Shown here in pieces: positions 10,826 through 23,742 of a stretch of DNA of 64,000 nucleotides (the first letter of the stretch is position 1; each line of letters begins with the position of its first letter). The notes beneath the pieces are model-generated. The model was given only the letters and a program-made list of their open reading frames with translations. It was not told the origin of the DNA and did not search any database. A program made the position numbers and the translations under genes. The DNA lies in contig JBBMOA010000012.1 in NCBI GenBank assembly GCA_037954235.1, positions 3,972,501 through 4,036,500 of the forward strand, read 5' to 3'. The stretch is from Aulostomus chinensis (Eukaryota > Chordata > Actinopteri > Syngnathiformes > Aulostomidae).

Positions 10826-11640
10826 GAGATGAATAAATTATTTTTAGAGGGCAGCAACATGTAAAGTGACTGAAAGGGACAAAACAATCCAGAAGGAAGT
10901 CACAGCTGTGTAATGATCTCAGTTTTCAGTCTAAAATGAATCTTTGAAGATCGGTGTTACGGTGCAGTCACACCAGTTCGACTCAGTTATTGACCTCACA
11001 GAACTGCGGTGATGACACTTGAATGAATAAATGACTAAGTAAGTAAAAAAAATGTGAAATAGAAAAAAAATGAATGGCGGAATAAAAATTCAGGTTACTT
11101 TGAAACCAAATTAACATGCATATGAAAAAAAACAAACAATTCAATAGAATGTATTTTTTAATTTTTGTCCCAGTGGCCACATGATTTACGTATTCTTTCA
11201 TTTGTTTTCACATGTATTAATGTTGCACTGTATTCCTATTTATTGACATTCTCTCCTGCACTAATCAACCATTACCCTTTCCATCCATTTATTTATATAT
11301 CATTTAGTTTCCCCCCCTCTTCTTCATCAGTGGCTTTTCTTTTCGTTTATTTGCATTTTTAACAAACACTATTTGGAATATTTCCCCCCAAAAATTGTGG
11401 CCAAAATTTATATTTATAATGTATTTATAGGACATTTAATAAATGAGCTAAAACAGCCCTAATTACATTACATTATATTATATTATATTATATTAGGATG
11501 ACTACATTTCACAGCTTGTACATTTGTGCTTTCACCTGAACACTATCTTAGTTTTGCCACTAAACATACATTTTTATTTTTAATTATATTACCTTTACCT
11601 TAGCATGAGCATTCGTCTTGTTTTTTTATTTATTTTGAAA
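10826..11640. other. AT-rich intergenic DNA
   Basis: AT-rich sequence with a short (ATTAT)n run near 11470-11495. No gene is seen. Confidence 0.5.
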
Positions 11641-11650
11641 ATCTTTTTAA

Positions 11651-11658
11651 TGACGTCA
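11651..11658 (+). promoter_or_regulatory. Perfect cAMP response element (TGACGTCA)
   Basis: The palindromic consensus CRE sits right at the edge of the CpG-rich block that starts around 11665. That position is typical of CREB/ATF sites in vertebrate CpG promoters. Confidence 0.55.
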
Positions 11659-11659
11659 A

Positions 11660-11967
11660 CTTGACAACATCCGTTGCGCCGCGTCGCCGCTCGTCCTAGC
11701 CGAGCTCTGCTCCGCACCACTGGGTGGCGATAGCGCGCCGCGTCGCGTCCACCGACCCCCGGCCGTTTACACCGAGAAGAAGAGGGCCGACAGCAGTGTG
11801 GAGACTGCAGTACATGCGACCGTACAAGTGCTGCTATCAGCCCGTCTCCTTTTCCGTTCAACAACCGCGACGACACGGAGGGAAACAGACGTCCGGGAGC
11901 CCGAGTGGAGTGACCGTGAAGATTTCTACCCGTCCGGGAACCCGGAGTCTCTGTTACGGCACGACCC
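11660..11967 (+). promoter_or_regulatory. CpG island with probable non-coding or partly coding first exon
   Basis: An abrupt change from AT-rich DNA to about 300 bp dense in CpG (for example gcgccgcgtcgccgctcg and gcgcgccgcgtcgcg). It contains no tandem repeat. A GTGAGT donor follows at 11968. The sequence just 3' remains moderately CpG-rich to about 12120. This looks like the promoter and first exon of a plus-strand gene whose next exon is far downstream, perhaps beyond this window. Two frames are open across much of the block, but I recognise no protein in them, so I read it as 5' UTR. TSS and direction are inferred, not proven. Confidence 0.5.
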
Positions 11968-12390
11968 GTGAGTAGGCTGGTTCCGTGTTATTTTTGGGCT
12001 GCAGAGGATGAAACAAACGGGGCTGCTCATATATGATTCGGGCTCCGGCTGTGTTTATGTAATATTTGGCTTCTAATCATCTCAAGCAGCCGAACGCGGG
12101 GACTCGGCGTTTATCGTTTCCCTGACGTAAATATTAGCCGTTAGCTGTGTGGAGGGCTGCGGAATGAACCTGCGTGTTTGCTGGGGGATTTTTATGGCTG
12201 TCATGTTACCTCGGTTCTACCCTGACAGTGCGGGGTCTGCGAGGGTCTGTCAGGGGAGAAGCATCCGCGGAGGTGACGGTGTGCCGCCCCCCCCCCCCCC
12301 CCCCAGTGAACGCAGCACCGGGGGGGCCGCCGCGACACATCCGAGTGTTAGATGCAGGTGTTCGCTGCAGTGCCCCGGTTTGCTGATGTC

Positions 12391-12462
<72 letters not shown>

Positions 12463-15400
12463 TTGAAAAAGCCCAGAGCATCCATGCAGGGGTGCGGCTA
12501 GAGATTTCGGGGTCCCATGAAAACACAAAATATTGGGCCCCTGAGCGTTGGGTTCTACTGTGCTAGTCAGCCCTGTTCCAGGAGCATCAGTCCAGCCCGG
12601 AGCTCACCAGGGAGAAAGAAAAACCCACCTTAAACCCTTAGGGGATCTTTTTTTTTTATTTTCATGATCTTTTTATTTATTTTGCTTTGCATTTTCTCTG
12701 GTTCACGTGGGAATTTGTGAATCCAGCCATGAAGTCGCAGATCACGCAGAAACGTTCTCGGCGAGGTCGACTTTATCAGCGCAGTCCGCCCTGAGAAACC
12801 TGGTGACGGAATTAGTTCCCGTCACCGGATCAGTAGATCCAACTGGTTTTGTTGTACAGCCTGAAAAGTGGAATTGATGGAAGACAAATGAGAAGTAAAG
12901 TTGCTGATGTCATCAACCGGACGCCGGCAGAGGTTGTAATGGAGGACGGGTCATCTGTATCAGCTGATATGGACGCGATTGATAGGTGTGTCGGTCAGTA
13001 AGACGCCAGTTGGCTTCCTCGTCCCTCGTGGGTCGTCTGATTTGTGGTTATTCTGAGTGTCGTAAAGCAACTGATGACTTCACAACACTTCAGTTGTTTA
13101 TTATTTAAGAAGATTTATTTTGTTGAAACAAAAGAGGCAATAAAACAGAATTCAAAGAAATATTTGTCTCGTTTATCGGCCAGATGTTTGTTTTGTTTAT
13201 CAGGACTGGCCTGAGCGCAGCCCCGGCGGGCCTGTCACAAACTTTCCCCAGCATCTGCGGCCGAGTTTCCTCCCGCTGATCCGGGAGAGCCGCCGGCCCT
13301 GCAGCAGCCCGGCTCCACTCGTGTGATTTAATCGCAGTAAACAGATCAAAAACAAGGCTGAGGTGAAGTTCCGTCCACGTCCTGGGTTTGCGCTCGGCGT
13401 TTGAATCGGCTGGGTTTCCGAGTGGAGTTGAGCTCTGCCTCATTGTCCCAAACGTCACTGATGCTTTAAGAAGTAGATCTTTCCTGAGCAGAAGTGAGTG
13501 GCTGCACCTCCTCAGCTGAGGTCCAATATTAGACCCCCCCCCACTCCCCCCCACCCCCCAAGGTTGTCACAGCTCCTAAAAAATGAAACAGGACTTTTCC
13601 TGGGGGTTGATCCTTCTTTTTTTTCTGTATTTTGTGCCATCTGGGCCTCTGCAACTAGATGAAATACTAGACCCCTCCAAAAAAAGGGAATCATTTTAAC
13701 CAAATTAAAAATAAAAACAACGTGAATTTAAATGTATGCAGCAAAGGATGGGGGCCAGCTGGGGGTTGAACCTGGACTCGCTCAGCGTCCATATGGACCA
13801 AAGGCTGTCGGGTCGCTCCACTCACTCAGGTGACGTTCCAGGCTGTCCACTTGTTTGATTTGGGGCAGCCGGGGAGGAGGTGCGGGAGGTGCGGGAGGTG
13901 CGGGAGGTGGTCCTCTGCGGCCGTGGGCAGATGCAGCCGTGTGATGAGCGTAACTCCCTGGGCTGCTCCGGGCCCAAACATCTGTGGCTGATTCTGCTTG
14001 TACATTCCTCCGCTGCAGGTTTGAATTAAAAGCTGCTACCTTGATGTCTCGCTCACGCCGCAGCACGTTGCGCGCACACATCTGGAAACAAACATCCGCT
14101 TGTTGCAGAACATCCATGTGATTGTACCTCGACGCCCGTAAGCAATTAAATTAGGGCAGCATCTGTTTAATTTACAGACGTTCCCTTGAAGGAGCCAATG
14201 ACGACTCTTAGCCGCCACCGCCGCTTTACTTAAAGGGAAACTGTTACTGCTATTTTGCATATTTTTCCCCAAATAATGAACTCCAGACAGCGACGCTTGC
14301 CCGCCAGCACATGTGAACGCTCTGGCTCGCCTCCGTGTGGCGAAGATGACCCCAGTCGATGCATCTCTCCCTCACGGATCCTTCATGGAGGTGTTTATCC
14401 TCAGAGTGGTGCTCAGCGAGGAGGCAGGTGGAGCTCCGGTGCAGACGGAGCCCCCGGCGGTCCTGATGTGGTCTGGAGGAAGGGGACACGCTGTGTTTAC
14501 GTGTCGTGGTGGCGTTCCTCCTTCTCCTCCTCAGTAGTTAATGCTGAGTAAAGCTGCGGGAATTGTTTAAATTGCCGCTGGAGAGAAATAACAATCAGGA
14601 ATGTCCTGATCCGGTGTCAGAGTGTGGGGGCGGGGCCAGTTAGTGGATTTGAAACTGATCAAGATCGTTTTATTGAACACTGCCAGTCACGTCAGCAGCA
14701 GCACTTCCTCCCTGAACCCCAGGCTGCTGCTGGATTGGTGTGAGATTCTTCAGGTGGAGCCTGTGGAGGGCCTGAGAGCGTCTCCTGCCTTGTGGGTTGG
14801 TTTCAGAATATTTTGCTCCTTTTTAAAACAGGAAGCAGAAAAGTTGACTTGTGTTCAAGAGTCAAATCTGAGTTGACTCAGAAAAGTCACGTACAGCCCC
14901 TTGATTCATTGATAACCAGCTCGATAACTGATAAATGTTTTTTTTTGCAAGCACAGAGTTCAAATATATGCTGATTCCAGACTTAAAGACAAGGATTTGT
15001 TCCCTTCTGTTATTTATGAATCAGGATTTGCTTCTTTGGACTGATTGATTTTCATTTTCTTCATTTTGAAAATACATTTCAACAAAATGATCAAGCAGCA
15101 GCCAGAAGGAAACACCTTCTCCAGATTTGCTGCGAGCGTCCACTGGGACTCAAGGATGAACTGACAAGATTTTGCTGGTCAAAGGTCAAGGAACGGTTCC
15201 TTTTTATTGGAAACTTTATAGATATATTTTTTTTCTTTGCACTCAACTTTTCTCAGTGTTGTAAGCACTGTATATTCATAAATCTAGATCTATTTTTAAA
15301 TCCCTTCAAACTTTGAAAAAGCCACGCACCACCTGAGCGCAGCAGAGACACGGCTCCAACCAAGTCATGTGAGTGAAGTACAAGTTTTGTGATTAAAACA

Positions 15401-16249
15401 CTGACAAAATCAGTGATTAGAAACACGTCCTGCCTCCGTGTTGTTAGCAAACAGCAGTGAGCCGAGGCTTCAGGTAGCAGCGTCCCGTTGTCGCCGCCGC
15501 CGCCAGGTTTTCCAGGAGGTCTCACGGCAACGCCCTGATTACGCTCCCTCTGTTGAATACTTTCACACGTGGAAGCTGCTGCGTCTGATCTGCTGCGGCG
15601 CGGGTTACGAGCCTTGCTCAAGGGCACCTAAGTGGAGGTGGTGAGAGAGGAGCGCTCTGCCCACCTGGCTGTGCCCCCCCCCCCCCCCCCATCACAAGCT
15701 GGCCTCTGGAAGCTTAAAGCCACCAGCTGCTGCTAGTTACCAGGGATTCTGTCAGTGGCTTGATATCAGGCCAGCGTGGAGATTGGCTTCTGTTTTGCAG
15801 GTTTGTGATCTGAAGTTACCGAGTCACTCCTGATGAAACCTTCGGGTTATTAATGTAGATGGAATGTCACGTCGGTGGCTTCATTTGAGTTCAGTCTGGA
15901 GTGTCGGAGCCAGACCCCTGAAAGCAGGAGTGGGAGGATGTTTGGTTGAGAGCGTCTTATCATGTGTTTGAACTTCTCCTGTGCTGGACTTGTGAGGCCG
16001 GGCGAGGACGTGGTGGGGTGCAGGAGCGAAGGGTTCGCTGAAGATGTTTATATTTTGGCTCGGCGGCGCTCAGTAAATTCAACACCCAAGAATTTGAAGG
16101 TTTTTCTCGCTAACAGTTTGCAGAAGCTAAACAAGAGTCCAGATGTTGTCAGGAACATAAAACATCAGCACACCTCAAACAGACGATACACAACGCTAGC
16201 TGAGCCTCTTAGCCCAACGCTAGCTCTGTACTTGGAACGGCTGCAGTTA
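11968..16249. other. Possible intron sequence, no exon recognised
   Basis: It contains a C-run at 12286-12304, the CA repeat at 12394-12459, a 9-bp tandem (tgcgggagg, three units) at 13881-13907, and a further C-run near 15675. Minus-strand open frames at 13105-13554 and 13782-14117 have no recognisable domains and are of chance length. Confidence 0.4.
12394..12459. repeat. (AC)33 microsatellite
   Basis: Uninterrupted AC run of 66 bp, about 430 bp downstream of the putative first exon. Confidence 0.98.
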
Positions 16250-16433
16250 GACTACAACAGGGGTGTCCAAACTGGTCCAGTCAGGGCCGGTGTGGCTGCA
16301 GGTTTTCATTCCAACCAAGCAAAAGCAACACCTGATCCAACAAATGAGCTGTGTGGACGCAGCGTAGTTGATTTAAGTAGAATCAGGTGTTGCTGGCCCT
16401 TACTGGACCAGTTTGGACACCCCTGGACTACAA
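16250..16433. mobile_element. Complete 168-bp hAT-type MITE with 8-bp TSD
   Basis: The element is 16258-16425. Its ends are inverted repeats of about 31 bp with one mismatch, starting CAGGGGTGTCCAAACTGGTC and ending with the exact reverse complement. It is flanked by a perfect 8-bp duplication GACTACAA at 16250-16257 and 16426-16433. CAGGGG-type termini plus an 8-bp TSD are diagnostic of the hAT superfamily. The interior is too short to code and is partly self-complementary (aacacctgat and atcaggtgtt). It must have been mobilised in trans by an autonomous hAT transposase. The intact TSD and near-identical TIRs suggest a fairly young insertion. Confidence 0.95.
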
Positions 16434-18314
16434 TACGGTTGAAGTGGTGTTCAGCGGTGAAGGTGATGTCATAAACGTGACCTCACGGTGACGCTCCGTC
16501 AGCCCCGCAGCCCTGCACGAATGAATCCTCTCACCCCATGAAGCCCGGCCTCGGCTGCTGGGGGCCGCAGACTCATCCGCCATTGGCTGAGCCGACTGTG
16601 TTACCTGGCAACTGCGCATGTGTGCGAGGAGTCGGTTCTCGCTGCCGCTCGTGTGATGCTAGTTTCTGACCGTGGTGTTTGTCTGGAGCGGCGCAACCTG
16701 CCTCAGCTGGTTGGAGTTTTGTGTGAGGGTTTCGGAGCAGGAGTGTGTTTGCTGAGTTAGTTTTTTTTAGTTTTTTTTTTTCCAGTTGGGACAAAATGTA
16801 TCCTCAAAGAGTGAAGACAAAAACTAATCCAAGTGAAGGAATGTGAGAACAGTGTAAAGTGCAAACAACAAACAGAAAGTGACTTGACAGTGAGTGACAG
16901 CAGAGATGAGCTGGCTGCAGGCTGCGTGGTGACTCACTAAGCAGACCAGGGGTCGCCTACTGCCTTCCCCGCGCTGAGATTTGTAAAAGAGGGCGATAGA
17001 CCGCAGATGACCTCTGCCTCAGAAGAAGAAGGAAAAAAAAAAAGACAGAAGTCTTTCGTCAAAGCAGAATTTCGTCTCAGTCTGACAAGTAATGAAGCCT
17101 GTTTATTTGAGGACAGGATGTTGTGCTGGGGTTGCGGTTTCTGGTCAATACTGAAGTTTGCAGCTCGTCGCAGAGCCGAATTGAAGAAACTTGCAGGAAA
17201 AATCCTCGTGTTGGCACATCTGACCGAGTTGGATCTATTTTGTCTCATTAGCGTGTTTGTAGTCTGTCATTTCTCAGGAGGAGGAGAGAAATATCGCTCT
17301 GCTGGACTCAGTTACATCAGTGAGGTGTCACTTCCTTCCTTTGAAACTATGAATGAGTGAATACATGGATTTGTGAATGAGTGAGAAATGACCCCCCCCG
17401 TGGGGTGGCGATATCAACGGCTGTTTCTGAGCTGAGTGGTGGTTCCCATCCAAAGGTCCTCCGTTCCCAAAGGGATCCCCACCTATAAGTCACTCCTGGG
17501 TGGTGAGATTTTGGCTGGAATAAGTAATAAAACCTCGTATTTCCCTTTTTTACAACGCAGCACTGCAGGAGAAGCATCTCCCTGAACAACTACGACATCA
17601 TCACATCCTCCTGTAATGAGCAGTGGTGCCGAGGAGTGAGGGCTTGCTGGTGGTTTGCTAAAACAACACCCACAGCAGTCGGTGGATGTTTATGAATGCA
17701 ATAATGTGTTCAGTGCTGTGAAATAATTAAAAAGTAATCCAGTTACTCACAAGAACATCTTGTGGTGGTGTATTTTCGGGGGAGAAACAACAAATATATG
17801 TGTAATGCTTGAGAAGTTATTTTGAGGAATCTGTTCGTTATCTTCATTAATGACCTCTCAGGTTGGCTGACTTTTTTACAAACGAGAATCTGAATTTGCT
17901 ATTTGTTGTGTTCCCTCCACTTTGCCGCGTGGAGAGTTATTCTAACAGCGCACGAGCACCATAGTGCCAAGAGACTTTATTATTATCTTTTATATTATAA
18001 GTGCTGTTAACCATGGTAAAATCGGAGGAAGCTTTAAATTAGTCAAAAATGTGCTGCAATCTTTGCTTATAACCGTTGACCGTCCAGCTGAAGGGTCGGT
18101 CTAATGGGCCTCACTGAATATTTCACAAAGCTGCAGCAGTTTTGCTCCGCATGCTGAATTTACAGAGGAGGAAAAACTGCTGAGACCAGACCAAAGCGTC
18201 CATGTGCAAGTGCATGTGTGTACCTGCATGAGCAAAGTTCACTCTGCCTCACTGCACTTCCCCTCTGAGCCAAGCTGCATGCGGCCGTGATGCTCCTCCG
18301 GCTAGTAGACCCAT

Positions 18315-18315
<1 letters not shown>

Positions 18316-18346
<31 letters not shown>
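18316..18346 (+). repeat. (CAG)10 trinucleotide repeat
   Basis: Pure CAG run. In the only long plus-strand frame it reads as polyserine, but that frame has no other sign of coding. Confidence 0.9.
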
Positions 18347-20270
18347 TCTGGCGCTCCTGGGGCTGGTGTGTGGGTGCTAGCTCAGGGCTCTGGACTCGCT
18401 GGTCCACAGGTCACGGTGCCGCCGCCGCCACCTCTGCCTCAGCTGGTTGCGCCACCGCATGATTTAGACATGCAATCAAGCTGCATGCGTGTAAAGCTTG
18501 ACAGGTCCTCAAGACTTGACAGTCGCAAAGTATTTTAATGTGAACATTATTTCTCTGTTCTCTGCTGACAGAGTTGTTGTTATAAATACATTCATTTAAA
18601 AAAGTATTGAAATAAAAGCTAAGCATAACAAGTGTATTTTTTTTTTTTTTTTTAGTGCTGACGAGCAATTTCCCCCCAGAGAAGTTCTGTATAAGAGATA
18701 ATCGTAAAACATAAATGGCATTTTTCTCTTTTTACTCTGCCCCATTCGACTGCTGAGGCCTTCCCTGATCTTTCTCCTGGTTCTTTGCACACCAGCGTTA
18801 CTCTCCTGTTACTTCTGCTCGTGGTCTCCTTAGTGGGGAGTCGGTCAGTAACTAAAGCCCCCGAGTCGCTCCTGGCTAGCGCTCGCCTTCTGCTCAGGCT
18901 TTAAGTTCTGCTGGAAACTGCAGCGGTTCACTCAGTCACCGCGGCGGAGGGACATCAGAGCGGATGATCACGGTGCACTGGCGCTAATGCTGCTCATACC
19001 AACAACAAAAAAGAAAACCCTTGTTTCGTATGAGTCTGGGGTCCTGTGGCTGCTAGTTTGAGTCCGTTTTAAATCCTCTGCCTGCACGCGTGGAGGCAGC
19101 AGGAAGTGCAGCCGTCACCTTCCCTCAACCCCTTGTGGACGGAGCAGCTCCTGTCATCAATCCATATGTTCCCTGCCCCGGGGACGCCGGCGCTTCAGTA
19201 TTGATGGATGCACCATCGCTGCATAATGGAGATGAGAGAACCACAATACCTCAGGATTTGTGCGCTGATGGGTGATGATGATGATGATGAGGATACTTTA
19301 AAAGAAAAACACAGCCCCTCCACCCGTTTCAGTCACTCATGAACTCAAACGACGTCCCCTTGGTAGGGTTTGGACTGTTAGGGTGTTGTTGCACATTGTT
19401 TTAGGTGTTATTTCAGGAGTATATAGGCAGTTTCCACGCCACATTAATTCCCATTAATTCCCACTATGCTGGGATTTCACATATTTTTAACTCCAACTAC
19501 TTGTGAACTGTTTGAAATTCTTCCCAGGTTCTTCTGGACGCTTACATGCCACATTTGACTAATTACTATTTATCATTTGTTTTCCTCCTCTAATTTCCCT
19601 TTGATCACACTTTGATTCCTTGATCTTTGATGTAAATTCAGAGTGTGTGTGTGTGCGCGTGCGCGCGTGTCTGTGTGAACCTGAGCCTTTTGTAAAGCTT
19701 CGTGGTTGAAATGCAGCATTTCGATCCGTGTCAGCTGCAACAAAATAATCAGGCTGTGACCTTCATGTCTGACGGTCAGGACAGTGCAGCTCCCTTCCTG
19801 CTCAAATTAGAGTAGAAATTGATTTCTGACTTAAGTTTACGCGAGTGGCTGGTCAATCAATTAGTCTGTGAGTGTAAAGAGTATTTCAGCGTTTGCCTGA
19901 GGCTGTTGTTGCTAACTATAGCGCAGCGCTCGGTGTCAAAGGAGCAGCGTGTACAAGCTGAAACTAAATATGTGCCTGCGTTTATGCGACAACGTGATAT
20001 ATGTCCAGACTCGTGTGCGGGCCGTAGCGAAGACGCTTGTTAAATTTTCATATGACTGATAGTGTTATAAGCAATTATGGCTGCCTTCATTAAGACCTGA
20101 AGTGTTGTGCAGCAGCACTGGGAAGTGAGAGGTCAAGGGTATACGTTTATCTATGCTGCACTGCACAGATATAATGATGGTTTCAGCTAGCGAGGCTCCC
20201 AGGCTCCTTCCTAGCTTTTAGCTGTGGCCTGGGTCTCAGGTACAAGCGTGTATATGATAGCTTTGCTGCT

Positions 20271-20272
<2 letters not shown>

Positions 20273-20312
<40 letters not shown>
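20273..20312. repeat. (TG)20 microsatellite
   Basis: Uninterrupted TG run. Confidence 0.98.
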
Positions 20313-20314
<2 letters not shown>

Positions 20315-23300
20315 AAATAGCTTTTAGAGGTCAACAGATAAATCAGCTTCCTTGGCTGTGATAGTAGCCCATGGCTGAGCAGCCTCCACCAGCCACGCAG
20401 GGATTAGACAAATTTCAACGTTTTATGTCACGCAAGGACCAAAATCTCATACAGTAGAAATTTGCCAAAATTGAAGAATAAACTGTTTTATAGAGTCACC
20501 AAATCAAAGGGCCAATTTTTAAAAATTGTATTTTGCGACAACATCCTCAAGATGAGTGCAGTCACCCTAATTGTCTGCACAATAATGAAGGCAAAGAAAA
20601 TCCCAGCGACTGCTGCAGTCTGAGAAAACCTGGAGTATCTGTGGATCCAGAATCATGCAGATGGACCGGATATCAGCCCTGTGTATTCTATCAACTATGA
20701 TGACATTTATCTGAAAGATACGATTTTTTTTTTTTTAAATGAAGGTTTTTTTGTTGTTGTTTTCAATGCACAACAACAATAATCAAAAACAAAACTAAAA
20801 CTTAAGCTGGACTCTGTGGTTCTGGCATTGGCTGCATACTCAGTTGTTATGTTAAGACATGGTAACGCCTGTTACATACCCAGGGTTTTCATACCTCCCC
20901 TAAAATATGTTCAGAATATGTTGGACTTGAATATCTAAGTGTTCAACCACCACCGTTCCCGTTAACTGGCAAAGGTCTGCGTTAAGAATAGAGTGGTAAA
21001 TTAACCAGAATGCGCAGAGAGCTTTTACAGCAGCCCGTGACATCAGCCAGGGCGAAGTAGGAGGGCAGCAAAATTTTCTTTTCCTCGTGTTTTTCTGATC
21101 TTGAAGGCACGGCGGGGTAAGTGCACTACACAAAAACAACAACAACAACAGAAACCCTTTCCTTGAGCTAATGCATTGACACACTCCACCTCACGGTCCC
21201 ATGCACTCTCAGCGTTTGTGGATCACATGGGAATTGGACCTCTTTCTTCAATGCAGTAACTCCACTCAAAATGCTGAGAGGGCTACATCAAACTATTAGG
21301 CAAGGACCAGCAGGCACAGACCTTCAGGTACAGAATCAGACGCCTAAAACGAGGTCTCCCTCTGTAGCAAATTGTTTGGGATGCTGATGAACGTATTCAG
21401 GCACAAGACAGGAGGTATTAGTTTTGGACAATGGTGATGCGTTCACACAAACTGGGCAACATGACCCCGGCTTGCGTGACTGAGACTTTCTTCAGTTCCC
21501 TGAGGGTGGCCGCATCAATGCCGCCCCATCACCCCTGTCACCAAATTAGAGTGAGTAGCAAGCTGCAGGTTTGTGGCCCTTATTCACGCAGTGTACTTTG
21601 AAGATTCGGACACGCTTGTCGATGCATAATAAATCACCCTCACGACTACGGGGGAAACAACCGCTAATGAAACGTTGTCAATGATTTTCCTCCGGCTGGG
21701 GGAGGGGGGCAGCCCGCCAAGTGCCAGTCAGGCTGATCCCCACCTTTTTGTTTGGAGGAATTTTGAGGTCCTCGGTGGTAAAAGGCTAATGGACGCCAGA
21801 CAACGTTAGCATCAGAGCATGAACGTGACACCAGTCGGCGCTGTAAAAGCTTGCTCACATTCAAGACCCTCGAGAGTCGGGAACAGGCACCGTTCCAACC
21901 ATCCTTACCTCTCGTGTACCTTTCACTCTTAATACCGACCGATCTGTTGGCGATTGGCTCCCACGCGATGTATTTACGCTCCTCGCTTCAGTTTCACACT
22001 CCCTGAAATTTTGCCTTCTCCTTCGCTGTCCTATTTTTGGTTTTTTTTGGCCTGTTTGTTGAGTGCTCAGGTTTCTGTCAGTGTGTGTTTGATGGGGGGA
22101 AAAAAAATGTTACGTGCAACATGGGAGATGGAAGCCTTTTTCTTGAATAAGCACCGATTTAATGGATCTTGTGGACTCATGTCACCACCTAGCTGCTTCA
22201 GCTAATGTTCCGTTGTTCTCAAACTGTCTCAAACCACTGTGTGACCGTAACAGCACCCGGTCACGTGGCGTTCTCCAGACCGTCGTCTTCGTACGGTGCT
22301 ACCTAGCTTGTTGTGTTTGCCATTAACCAGCAGATGAAGTCACACCTAATCCACGCTTCTGTTTGTGGCAGCATTTTCACACGCGTGCACATGCCTTTAT
22401 AAATCTAACAGACATTGTATGCATATTTCTAGCAGCTTTATGCTTCTGGCTCCTGAGCTGTCAGGAGTAGCAGGACTGCAATCAGTCCTCCATCTATAAA
22501 TGATCAGCCGTGCTGCAGTAGCTGGGCACCAGCTTGTTATCACTACTGGCGATCGTGGTATTATATGCTAGGTTACATGAGGCGGGTGTAAACCACACTG
22601 CATTTCTTATTAAATACACAAAATGCATTAAATTTAAATGTATTCCAAAGCAATTTATGGAAGCAAATTGCAATGACAGCTCCTTCTTAATGTTTGGAAA
22701 AACTTAACATTATTAGCGTAACAGTAAGGTGCTGAGAGTTTCCCGATGCGGGGGCAAGAAATGGCTCTGTAGGAGTTCTTTATTATATTATTGCCCCTTG
22801 TTGCAAAATTCACTTGCTAATTGAAGCGTGGTGGAGCAGTCGAGATCTGACTGGCTAAATTCCCCAGCAGCAATGAAGAGTGCACGGCGGTGGGTCGACT
22901 TCGGCTTACTGATGGCGTCTATCTCACCGATAGCCTTTAAATTAGTGTGCGTGGGGCGGGAGGGGGTGTGCATAACCTGCAGCAACCCCAGCTGCCGTGA
23001 GCCCCCACAGCAGCTAGAAGGGTCTGCATCTCATTATCAGATCAGAGTTTAGAAACTAGCTCAGCATCATCACACCACAGCATGTTGGCGTACACCGATC
23101 GCCCCCCCGACTCCTGTGTAATCCCAGCTAGCCAGATGATGTTTTCTCTTATTCCCATTGCTGTCAGCACCCATAGGTGGTGCCAAAAATACTTCACCTT
23201 TGTCCCGAAGGTATTTTTTTCCTTCTTAAGTGCTCACATTGGCCATTTTTAGTCAGTTTGAGTGTTAAAGGTTGAAATTGGTGCTTGACTTGTGTAGGAA

Positions 23301-23704
23301 ACCATTGGGAGGAGCTGCCGTCGGTGACCCTCAGTCTGTTTGGGCTCCACAGCTTCCCCCTGGGTAGGACAAGAGAGAAGTCTCCTCTCAGAGTTTTTCA
23401 TCTTTATTTTTGCTGGTGCACAACGCGTTTTGCTGACTCTCTGTTTGTTGCTGGTTGACCCGGATATTCTCAAGCGGAAACCTCGAAGAACACGAATAAA
23501 ATCATTTAAAAAAAAAAACCCAATTACAACGTATATATTTGCAGTACAGCCCACCCCCTAATATAGGATTTGTACATGAGCTTCAAGTATCTCTCCAGCA
23601 GACTGGAGAAAAGCTGCTTTGTCCTCTGATATGGATATAGTGGGCTACATTACCCACCCTGTTCCCTCCCAGTCTCACACAGGCTTTGAGAACATACATC
23701 CAAC

Positions 23705-23708
<4 letters not shown>

Positions 23709-23738
<30 letters not shown>
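23709..23738. repeat. (CA)15 microsatellite
   Basis: Uninterrupted CA run. Confidence 0.97.

Positions 23739-23742
<4 letters not shown>

Noticed and set aside
10384..10887. 167-codon minus-strand frame with Pro/Trp-rich content
   Set aside because: It is the antisense of the SINE-like repeat. The same peptide appears around 6782-7337 in another copy, so it is repeat sequence, not a gene.
12486..12660. caggggtgcggctagagattt, a hAT-like start
   Set aside because: No matching inverted terminus or 8-bp duplication could be found downstream, so at most it is a truncated fragment.
13105..13554. 149-codon minus-strand frame
   Set aside because: No domain is visible, it begins in a C/G homopolymer region, and its length is within chance expectation for the window.
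13782..14117. Minus-strand frame with a Pro-Ala-rich repeat
   Set aside because: The proline-rich part is a 9-bp DNA tandem repeat (tgcgggagg), and the remainder shows no family.
15600..15650. gagccttgctcaagggcacct motif seen in many fish repeats
   Set aside because: Only a short block matches, with no borders or target duplication.
15962..16474. 170-codon plus-strand open frame
   Set aside because: About a third of it is the hAT MITE, and the rest has no recognisable domain. It is a chance frame through a transposon.
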